A stretch of DNA of 64,000 nt, from NCBI RefSeq assembly GCF_019279795.1, contig NC_056740.1, positions 231,465,797 to 231,529,796 of the forward strand. Direction: 5' to 3'. This DNA is from Protopterus annectens. Taxonomy: Eukaryota; Chordata; Ceratodontiformes; Protopteridae. The first letter of the stretch is position 1. Every line of letters starts with the position of its first letter. This document shows, one piece after another, positions 55,030-64,000 of this stretch. Position numbers and translations under genes: made by a program. The notes under the pieces are model-generated. The model was not told the DNA's origin. It searched no databases and was given only the letters and a program-made list of their open reading frames with translations.

Positions 55030-56586
55030 CAAGATGCCCAGATTCATCAGGTAGACAAGAGAAAAAACACTGGGAGCTAACCCATAGACATGCCTGGATA
55101 TATGCTTATTTATTAAGTAATAAAAACTGTTTTCCTCTAGACAAGTGATGAAAGTTGAGTGCTGTAATAATTTGTAGCTTATTTAGTGCTTACAATGAGT
55201 TCTGAACAAGTGCAGAGCTCAAAGAAACAGATTTGAGTGCTAAAACTAAACGAACTGGCTAGTTCTAAGGGAAAATTTGAAGAGCACACTTTATGGTGCC
55301 GGGAATATTTTAACCCTAGCTAAGTGGCGATGCATAAAGTGTATTTTATTTTTTTTTTAATATAACAGTAACAAATGAGCAAACTGGTTTAAGCAAATTA
55401 ATGAAGAAAACGCTAAAAACTGAGCCCCGTTCCAGCAGTCTTTGATCAAGTTTGTTTTTATTGGTTGCAAATTCAATCATACATGGACTTGATATTTTTT
55501 GTATCTAAAAGCTTAATCCGTTTTAAATATTATTTTAAGATCTTGCGCATGCTTTTCTAAAGGCATGCAGACAACATTGCAATCTTTAAATAAATGCATA
55601 CAGTATTTACATTCTAATTTCTGAATGGAGTCAAGGAGGCAGCCAAGTTGCATTTAATTGAGTTGCAGACATATTTGTGACGTACACTTTACTTTCCTGT
55701 CCTAGGTATGCTGCTGAAAAGTGCAAGCAGCAGGAGTGTGTTTTAAAGTCTGTGTTAATCATTCAATTTTAAACTGTTTGCAAATTGAAATTGCAAAGTG
55801 TGGAGACTGTACATATTGATGGGATTTAATTGATGGGCATAAAGTTTGTGAGTAAAACAGAATCCAAATTTAACATTCCAAATTTTGAGTAATTTTCATG
55901 TCATAAAAACAACCTAATAAGAAAATTAAGTGTAGAAAGTCAGATTCTTAAAAGTTATTCTGCAGGACGATATTCCTAATCATCTTCTGTAATCTGAAAC
56001 ACAATGGTAATATTAAATGCAGTAAAGAAATGCATATTTAATTGTTATTACAGCATATACTCAAGGTTTAATTTTTACGTACTGTTGCATACATATTGTT
56101 TTTAACATTTATGGAGATCGCTATTTTGCATTAAAGTTGGGGTTTTTTTGGTTCTACTGTCCGAGAGCTTCATTGTGCTCCGTGAGGGTCTATTTATTTG
56201 TTTATTACATGGTACCTGTTCGGTTTCTTGTAATAGAAAATGAATTCAGTTCCTGTAACTTGTCATGTTCTTCAGTCTCAGGACTGCTGAAGTATATGAC
56301 ACAGCACCTGGCCGGCTTGCCAAAACTCCCCTTCCTCTCACTCACTCTGGCAGTTGATAGGCTGCACTCTTTGGAGCAAAGTACATCAGCAATCAGAGTG
56401 AAATAAATCTTCAGTATTTTACATTTGCTTCAAGGAAAAACATCTCTCTGAGCTTTTTGCCTAATAGATAAGAGCCTTTTTGGGGACCCGTGCTGCCAGA
56501 GAACAGTATGTGTTTTCAGAGAATGAGGATTCTTACAGGAAAAGGGGGGATTCTCCTCAGTAATCCATCACCTATAATTCTGACAC
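55030..56586. other. No gene recognised
   Basis: AT-rich sequence between the CR1 5' end and DIRS E. Short frames at 56137-56406 and 56490-56705 have no recognisable features. Confidence 0.5.
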
Positions 56587-56879
56587 ATGTCCTTCTATTC
56601 CAGTGTTGCAGTATTCTACATGTGAGTTTACCCTTCTTCCTTTTGCGTACATCCGTCCAGTATTCCAAAATGTTTTCAGTCCCTCAAAGTGTGTCGGGCA
56701 TCTGACATGGCTGCCGGAATGTGGGCCATAAAAGTGACGTCTGCAAGCACCAGCCCTCAGAACTTTTCCAGCCGCCAGTTGTACGCCAGGTGTTCCTGCT
56801 ACTCGCGGACGTCAGATTAGAAATAATCAGATAAGTACCCCATTGGGGAACCTTTCAGTCCTTTTTATCTATAGTTTCT

Positions 56880-58604
56880 TCATGTCATCTGGAAGGGCTA
56901 AGTGTGGCTAGCAGATTCCCCACAGACACCCACGATCAGTGCCTTTTTTGTTCGGGTAACGAACACGACCATGAGAACTGCCCTGTCAGGCGTTCATTCC
57001 CTAAGACCTTATATCACCGTTTGCATGCTCTGACCCTCTAGAGAACCAGCGGTTAAAGCAACTTGCTTTAGGGATGGAAGGAGCGTCCGATGCCCCAGTT
57101 AGAACTGCCTAAGAAGAGGGCCAAAGCTATGCAGGCTAGCTCTTCTGCTATGCCTCTACCCGCCTGTACCTGACATTTGTCTGGCATAGGAATCCGCTTC
57201 CACCAGACAGGATAAAGCAGGTACCTATGAGGAAGCCGCACAATCCTGAGGGAGGCGGCACGTCCGTAGAGCTTTTACCAGCATCTGTCTCAGATGCTGG
57301 GGGGGGGGGGCAGCGCTCTCTGTGAGCGTGTTGGACTCCGCTGATCCCATCCCTTCGTCTGACTCTAGGACTTCTCCTAGCCAGACGCCAGCTAGGCCTC
57401 TCAAGAAGAAACAAAAGACCAAGCATGTGTCTCCTCCACCTGAAAGCACACTCGATTGGCAGGCTTTCAGCCAAAGCCTATTTAATGTCTTCATGGCCCT
57501 ATGGCCTACAATGGCAGGAAGCCCTAGCATTGTCCCTCCTCTCAGGTCCTAGGCATCAAACCTCAGACACTGTAAGGAGGGACGAAGAATTTTCTGACTC
57601 CTCAGAGGACTCCCTCTCCTATTCCTCACAGTTCTCCTCCCCACAGGGTGTGGATCACCAGAGGAAGAGTCTATTGAGCCTGACTCCCCAGTTGAAGATT
57701 TAACCTTTGGGGAAACAGTCTGCAAAATGAAAGATCACTTTGTGGGAGTCCACTGACATGACTGAGGTGCAGAAGAGGTTTTATGACCTCATACAGATGG
57801 GCTATCTCAGTCCTTCTACTGTCCCTCCTATTCTGTCAGCTTTTCTGGATGCCTTTTCCTCATCATCCTTTAACCCTAACTCCCAACTTCCATCCCCACA
57901 CAGGGCTGACAGATTGTACAAGGTCCTCGAATCAGAGAAATCTCTCCTTAAGTGTCCTCCAGCTGACCCAGCCACTGTCTCCATTTCCACTGATAGGGCT
58001 TCCAAACTTCTTCCTACTTACAACCATTCTTTCAGCTGACAAGGACAGCAACATAACGGAATGTCTTGGTAAGTAAATCTACACTTCGGCCACCCTGTCC
58101 TTCAGGGCCACAAATAAGACTCACATGGCCACGTACTCCTTAGCCCTGCTGGATAAGGCCTTTAAGGAATTGGCTGACATCCCAGACTGTGCAGCCAAAG
58201 CATCTCTGTCCTCCCCACTAGCTTTCACCTTTCAGGTGAATAGACACTCCATAAGGTGAAGTTATGATGCAGCTGAAGCCTCAGCTAGGTCAACTGCATC
58301 AGCTTCTGCTTTAAGGAGATGCTCTTGGCTATGTCTTCAGCCCCTCCCTGACTACTTCAGGGCTAAGCGTACAGATGCCCCTTTAGATCATTCTCCCTTG
58401 TTTGGCACCAAAGTAGCTGACCTCTTCAAGTCTCTACAGCAAAAAGGCAAAGAAATGCAGGAGCTAAAACACATGCTAGTTTTGCCCATCCCTAAGTTCA
58501 ATAGGAGCTACCCTGCCAAAATGCAATTCATTAGAAGACCTTCTTGCCCTATGGCTCCCTCCAGGCCCAGGAGACCTCCTAGAAAAACGGACCCCTCTGG
58601 CTAG
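56880..58604 (+). pseudogene. DIRS gag-like ORF1 (E), heavily broken
   Basis: The probable start ATG lies at 56882 (MSSGRAKCG, then a TAG). In a neighbouring frame the Cys/His motif reads CLFCSGNEHDHENCPVRRSF, a divergent form of the gag motif in A-D. Later parts in other frames: DRLYKVLESEKSLLKCPPAD (57905-57970), SRSYDAAEASARSTASASAL (about 58259-58318, frame-shifted), FGTKVADLFKSLQQKGKEMQ (58401-58460). It ends with an Arg/Pro-rich tail at 58604. Confidence 0.7.
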
Positions 58605-58688
58605 AGCTTCTGTAACCTCAGGTCTTCCTTTCTCCTACCCCTGCTCCCCTCTACCCTTCTCTGCCCATCTCTCTCACTGTTTCCCTGT

Positions 58689-60450
58689 ATGATCCCATAT
58701 TACCTCAGACAAATGGGTTCTTTTCATCATCCAGAATGGTTATTTAATGACCTGGATCACCCCCCAGTAAGATTGGGCACTCCACAGCCACCCATCAATC
58801 AGCTACTCCTTCTGCAGCCAGTACTGCAAGCTCTGCTGATTCAAGGCACCATAGAACCAGTGCCTCTGGAAACAAAAGGAAGAGGATTTTACTCCAGAAT
58901 TTTTCTGGTTCCCAGAAAAGATGGACCATGGAGACCTGTACTAGATCTCTCGCACCTCAACCCTTTCCTAAAGGTGCCTATCTTCAGCATGCTCACCCTC
59001 CCCACCATCTTCCCTCTGCTCCTGCCTCAAGGGTTCATGGCAACCCTAGATATAAAAGATGCTTATCTGCACATCCCAATAAACACCACATTCATGAACT
59101 ACTTGAGGTTTTTGGCAGGCTCATCCCAATTTCAATTCTATGCCTTGCCGTTTGGGCTTTCCGCTGCACCCAGGGAATTCACAAAATGTCTGGCTCCAGT
59201 AATCGCTTATTGCAGGACAAAAGTTATCCAAATATTCCCTTACCTAGATGACCTGCTAATTCCGGCAGATAATCAGAAGACCCTCCTTCTTCACACTCAG
59301 GTTCTTCTGTCCCTCTTGCAGTCTCTAGGATTTCAAATAAATTTCCCAAAATCTCACCTGGAGCCCTCCCAGGACATTGTTTTCCTTGGATGAAGGATTC
59401 GCACAGACCTCATGAAGGTCTTCCTGCCACCAGACCAGGTGGTGTCCTTGACAGATCACCTGCTCTGTGACCTCCAAGCATCAGAACTGACAACAAAGCA
59501 GTACCTGAGACTTCTGGTTACATGGCAGCTACTATACCTATGCACCCCTTAGCAAGACTGCACATGAGGAAACTGCGGTGGTATCTTCTCTCAGTCTGGC
59601 CCAGCATTCCCATCCCCTGGAATTCAGGGTACTCCTTCTTCCCTGCTTGAAACAGGAAATTCAGTGGTGGCTGGTACAGGTGGCCAAGAACCCAGGCCTT
59701 CCTCTCAAATCACCCCCACCCACTCAGATCATGCATGTAGACACTTCAGATCTGGGCTGGGGAGCAACACTAGGCCAAAGACAGGTGCAGGGTTTGTGGC
59801 CAAACATGCATACAAACTAGAGCGCAACAATGTCAGAGATGAGGGCAATCCTCCTGGCTCTACAAGCCTTCCTACCCTATCTCCAGCAAGGCCCTCTCAA
59901 GATTTTCATGGACAACACCACTGTCCTGTGGTATCTCAACAAACCTGGAGGGACCAGATCCTACCTTCTATGCAGACTAGCCCTGCTGGTGTGGGAACTG
60001 GCCATCTCACAGGGGATTACCATACAGGCAGTTTACAACCCCCTCCCTTACAACTTCCAGAAAGATTATCTCAGCAGGACCATCTCAAACAACCATGAAT
60101 GGATGCTTCACAGAGATGTCTTCCTAGATCTGGTCCACCGGTGGGGTACACCTCAAATAGACCTGTTTGCCTCCTCAGTCAACAGGCAACTTCCTGGCTT
60201 CTGCACCAGGACACCAGACCCCAAGGCACTGGCAACAGATGCCTTCTCAGTTTCTTGGAAGGGGAAATTTCTGTATGCTTTACCCCTTTTCCCTGTGATT
60301 CAAAAGGTGCTACTGAAAATTCAGCAGATCACACCGAAAATCTTGCTGGTGACTCCCTACTGGCCAAGACAGCACTGGTTCCCCCTTCTCCTTCATTTGT
60401 CCAAGGGCAATCGCCACAAGTTACCCCCTCACACAGCACAAGGGAACACA
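58689..60450 (+). pseudogene. DIRS pol (E): RT, RNase H and methyltransferase-like region
   Basis: RT 58689-59393: GFYSRIFLVPRKDGPWRPVL, FMATLDIKDAYLHIPIN, FYALPFGLSAAPREFTKC and YLDD (59241-59252, intact); TGA at 59391-59393. RNase H: 59578-59820 (MHVDTSDLGWGATLGQRQVQ), stop, then 59830 onward (MSEMRAILLALQAF, FMDNTTVLWYLNKPGG). The methyltransferase-like segment stays in that frame: GTPQIDLFASSVNRQLPGFC, FLYALPLFPVIQKVLLKIQQ and LLVTPYWPRQHWFPLLLHL. Confidence 0.85.
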
Positions 60451-60479
60451 GATGCACCAACAGTGGCAGTCTCTGCACC

Positions 60480-61555
60480 TCACCTTGTGGTTGATAGGAT
60501 TCTGATCCCGTTTAGACACCTGCACAATGAGAACATGCTCAATGTCCTGCAGGAGGCCAGGAAACCTAACACAAGAAAATCTTGCCTCTCAAAGTGGAAA
60601 AGGTTTTCCATATGGTATCACAAAAGACAGTTGGACCCGCTAGCAAGCGACATCCCTCTTATCCTGTCTTACCTGTATGAGCTATTGCAGACAGGTCTGG
60701 CCTACTTTTCTTTAAAAGTACAAATGTCTGCAGTCTCTGCCTTGTCTCCCTCTGGATCCAATCCTAGCATCCAGACTTCCTGCCAAACTCTTCCTCAAAG
60801 TGGTACTTCACTTGAGACCCCCCAGGAAACCGTCCCCTCCTCCCTGGGATCTTAACTATGTACTAGAAGAACTCACACAAGCTCTTTTTGAGCCAGCAGA
60901 CAAAGCCACCCTAAAATTTTGCACATGGAAAACAGTTTTATTGGATGCTCTAACCTCAGCCAGGAGGGTCTCAGAGCTACAAGCTCTGATGGCTACACCA
61001 CCTTTTCTAGCCTTCCACCTTGACAGGGTTACTGTCGGAACTAAACCGTCCTTCACGCCCAAGGTAGTGGTTGACCTATTTTTGAACCAGGCCGTACACC
61101 TGCCCACCTTTTTCCCCAATCCGCAGGGGGGATAGAGTAGTTCATTCCCTAGATGTCCGCAGACAACTTGGGTTTTATTTACATAAAACCAAGTCCATTA
61201 GGAATTCGGGCCAACTTTTTGTCTCCTTACATCCCAGAGCCCTGGGGAAAGCAGTGACCAAACAGACCATTTTGGCCTGGATCTCCAGGGCCATTTCCTT
61301 CTGTTACTTGTATCATTGAATTCCTTGCAGGACAATGTTAGAGCCCACTTCACCAGCACAATGGCCTCTTCTGGAGCCTTCATTAAGGGGCTAGACACCA
61401 ACACAATCCTTGAAGCAGCTACTTGGTCCTTAGTGCACACTTTCACCAAGCATTACAAGTTGGACCACATCTCTCGGGCGAGGGTGGGGTTTGCCAGGGC
61501 TATCCTTCAGGGATTCCTGGAAACCTCTTTCAGGCCACCACCCCATTCGCAGTGA
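60480..61555 (+). pseudogene. DIRS tyrosine recombinase (E), second catalytic Arg lost
   Basis: The N-terminal part continues the pol frame (MLNVLQEARKPNTRKSCLSK, LILSYLYELLQTGLAYFSLK) to 60855. The catalytic part 60800-61135 has LTSARRVSELQAL (Arg I). 61316-61555 has AHFTSTMASSG, where H-x-x-R is H-x-x-S (AGC at 61355-61357), and FTKHYKLDHIS with the Tyr intact (61454-61456). The pol and recombinase parts being in one frame may reflect a deletion rather than a natural fusion. Confidence 0.8.
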
Positions 61556-61570
61556 GCTTTGGCACTCACC

Positions 61571-61638
61571 CACATGTAGAATACTGCAACACTGGAATAG
61601 AAAGACATAGGAAAGTTGTGTAAAATCTTACCATAACC
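61571..61638 (+). repeat. Internal complementary region of DIRS E (truncated)
   Basis: 61571-61608 complements the left end 56587-56624. 61609-61638 would complement the missing right end and contains ATCTTACCATAA. Confidence 0.8.
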
Positions 61639-61655
61639 ATAGATTATGGTAAGAT
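61625..61655. repeat. Short palindrome at the DIRS E / CR1 junction
   Basis: ATCTTACCATA (61625-61635) and TATGGTAAGAT (61645-61655) are perfect 11-base inverted repeats with a 9-base loop. The right arm looks like a scrap of the DIRS terminal extension. Confidence 0.85.
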
Positions 61656-64000
61656 CTATGACCAAGAAACTAAGGGTAATGCTGCTAAACGCCAGAAGTC
61701 TTAACCTCAAGATGCACGCACTCAAAGCTCTCCTCAGTATGGAGAACATCGATATCTGTGCAGTGACAGAAACCTGATTCAAGGCTCCAGAGAGCACCCC
61801 AGCACTACCAGGCTATACCTCATATCATGCTTTTCGGCCCCAAAACCCGGACCGAACCACAAAAGGAGGGGGAGTTTCCATATTTATCAAGGATATCCAC
61901 ACCTCCAGGTTAGTGGCATTCCATCGGAGACCATCCATGTGCAACTAACAGTGGGCAAGACTGCTTTTCAGTTTATAGCATCCTACAGACCACCCTCTCA
62001 AAGTCAGGAATCCCATTCGGCTTTCCTGAAAACATTGGAGAACATGAAGATCTCTCTGAACACCATTATATTGGGTGACTTCAACTACCCAAACATTGAC
62101 TGGAAGCACTACTCAAGCCCCAGCACCTTAGCCCAAAGATTCCTGGAAATTATAAACTCAAATGCTATGGAACAACTAGTCACCAGTCCCACAAGAGGGG
62201 GCAACATACTAGACCTGATCATTACCAACATGGGGACTCTATGCTCCACACCAGAAGTATATCCCTCATTGGTAAGATCAGACCATAAATTAATGTCACT
62301 GGATGTCCACATCCCGACCCCACCCCCAGCCCAGAAAACCACAGTGAAAAACTTCTCAAAAGCGAACTTCTCACTTCTCAAAACCGAAGTGGAATCCTTC
62401 AAGGCCCCAGGGCCAGTGGAAACTACAGCCCAAACTGCAGAATCCTATATAAATGCATTCTACGGACATCTCCAGGAATGCATGGATCATGCTATCCCAA
62501 ACAAAACCAAGACCCAATCATCCAAAGGCAGGCGTCCAGTCTGGTGGACCCCTGCCATAAATAAACTGTACAACAGAAGGAGGAAGCTACTACATGATAG
62601 AGCAAAATCCCTAATAGGGAAGGCATCTCTGATCAGTACTAGCAAAAAATTACAATCCCTCATAAAATCCTCCAAGGCCAGCTTCGAGAGAAAAATTGCA
62701 CAGGACACCAAAGACAATCATAAGGCTTTTTTCAGTTATGTTAGAAACCTGGGATGCAACTCCCAGACTTGTCCTGAGTTGATTCTAAACGATAAAAAAT
62801 ACACTGAACCCACAGACATCGACAATATCCTGGCAGACAGGTTCAGTGCAAACTTCTCCCCCCCCCCAAAAGAGCAAATATCTATCCCGGCAGAGGGCTG
62901 CCTCCCAAACATCTCAGATGCTCAGGTGAAGGCTGCCCTCTCCAAAGCAAAAAACACTGCTTCCATGGGACCAGATAGCGTCCCAGGTTGCGTCCTACAT
63001 GAACTACAAGAGGAATTAATCCCTCAAATAAAACAGCTATACAATCTCAGCCTCACTACAGGATATGTGCCCACACAATGGCGTACAGCAACAGTGGTCC
63101 CACTCCACAAAGGTGGAGCATCTACGGACCCTGGAAACTATCGCCCCATAAGCCTGACTAGCTTAGTCTGCAAGGCTATGGAGAGGATCATCATGGAGCT
63201 CATAAACAAAGACATTGGGGACCTACAGACACTAGATCCTACCCAGTTTGGCTTTGTCAAGGGCAGATCCTGCCTTTTGAACCTGGTTGACTTTGAAACA
63301 GTCACCAAAGCCATAGATGAAGGGAAGGTAGTCCACACAGCCTATCTGGACCTTGCAAAGGCATTTGACACAATACCCCACTGGCATCATAGATAAGCTA
63401 TCCAGCTTAAATATAAACCCCTATGTCACAAGATGGGTCGCAAACTGGCTCAAAGACAGAACCCACAGAGTGAGAGTTGCTGGAGCCATGTCAGACTCAA
63501 AACCGGTCACAAGTGGCGTCCCACAGGGTTCTGTCCTGGGACCACTCTTGTTCGGTATATACTTTTCCGAGGTACAGGCAACGTGGAGGACTATGGCTCA
63601 CCAAGTTCAGACGACTGCAAACTGGGCCATAATCAACTCTCCAGCTGACACAAACATCCTTCAAAAGGTCTCACAGAGACAGATAACTGGTGCCAGCGCC
63701 ATGGTTTAAAGCTAAATGCCAAAATGTATAGTCATACCCTTTGGCAAAAACAATGTGCCCACAAATTACCACATAGGCGGAAACCCATTAAGTACAGAGA
63801 AAGTTATTAGGGACCTGGGGACCCAAGTTGATAGCAATCTCTCCTTTGAAAACCACATTGCCAAAGTGGTTAGAAAGACCTTCTACATAGCCCACCTCAT
63901 CACGAAGGGTTTCACATCTAGATCAAGAGAGGTAATCGTGCCTTTATTCATCCCTCATCAGGCCCATCATAGAATACAATGCCCCTTTTGGGATGTACCT
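61656..64000 (+). mobile_element. CR1 LINE, second copy, 5'-truncated, runs off window
   Basis: Starts at the beginning of the ORF2 endonuclease (no ORF1), abutting DIRS E. It is homologous to the minus-strand CR1 across the endonuclease, linker and RT. It served as the empty-site reference for the insertion of DIRS D. The 3' end lies beyond the window. Confidence 0.85.
61659..63950 (+). pseudogene. CR1 ORF2: endonuclease and reverse transcriptase, frameshifted
   Basis: MLLNARSLNLKMHALKALLS and DICAVTET are followed by a TGA where Trp is expected (61776-61778). The longest frame (61939-63396) carries ILGDFNYPNIDWKHYSS, NILDLIITNMG, LVRSDHKLMS, GRRPVWWTPAINKLYNRRRK, SMGPDSVPGCVLHELQEELI, VVPLHKGG, NYRPISLTSLVCKAMERII, QFGFVKGRSCLLNLVDF and YLDLAKAFDTI. 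It shifts near 63385 to VPQGSVLGPLLFGIYFSEV. The catalytic F-A-D-D is disrupted by a small deletion near 63605 (AAGTTCAGACGACTGCAAAC). The thumb region continues in yet another frame. Confidence 0.87.

Larger units (their letters stand above)
56587..61640 (+). mobile_element. DIRS-type retrotransposon E, right terminal repeat missing
   Basis: A third DIRS family. The left end begins ATGTCCTTCTATTCC at 56587. The ICR (61571-61638) is complementary to that end and predicts a right end ...TTATGGTAAGATTTTACAC... that is not found intact. Instead the element stops in a short palindrome (61625-61655) and CR1 sequence follows. Gag, pol and recombinase are all present in several frames. RT YLDD is intact. 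The recombinase H-x-x-R has become H-x-x-S. Confidence 0.85.

Noticed and set aside
56137..56705. Two frames of about 70-90 codons upstream of DIRS E
   Set aside because: No motif, no homology I recognise, and the second overlaps the DIRS E left end.

Overview
The window looks like a stretch of a very large, transposon-filled vertebrate genome. Lungfish, salamander or caecilian is my inference. It rests on many DIRS-type tyrosine-recombinase retrotransposons alongside CR1 and L2 LINEs, Penelope-like elements (PLEs), a tRNA-derived SINE and long (GT)n runs. Almost every long open frame belongs to a mobile element. The one host gene I can support is the last coding exon of selenoprotein S (SELENOS) at 34445-34530 (+). 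It contains an in-frame TGA (Sec) codon, and a SECIS-like hairpin lies at 34715-34775.

Layout. 1-3096: 5' part of a minus-strand DIRS (family A, copy A1). 3123-4262: 3' remnant of a plus-strand DIRS (F), split by a minus-strand SINE with a 19-bp target duplication. 4395-6300: mostly unassigned, with a decayed LINE-like fragment. 6300-10231 plus 15752-15898: one L2-like LINE interrupted by a complete DIRS (B, 10232-15751). 16565-22089: complete DIRS C of the same family as B. 22925-23201: second SINE copy. 23290-24190: PLE fragment with GIY-YIG nuclease. 24190-34425: gene-poor and AT-rich, with a 239-bp palindrome and a short perfect hairpin. 34426-34775: SELENOS terminal exon and 3'UTR. 36600-55030: one minus-strand CR1 LINE carrying two insertions. 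The first is a PLE (37875-46934, 16-bp target duplication) that itself holds a complete DIRS (A2, 40451-46589). The second is DIRS D (47686-53230). 56587-61640: DIRS E, lacking its right terminal repeat. 61656-64000: a 5'-truncated plus-strand CR1 running off the window.

The DIRS copies share one plan: inverted terminal repeats (ITRs), gag, RT/RNase H, a methyltransferase-like segment, a tyrosine recombinase, and an internal complementary region (ICR) that is the reverse complement of the joined element ends. The ICRs let element boundaries be set to the base. Two insertions (D in CR1, A2 in the PLE) can be checked against an empty-site homologue inside this same window, and neither shows a target-site duplication. 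All copies carry stops or frameshifts. C has also lost catalytic residues in both RT and recombinase.
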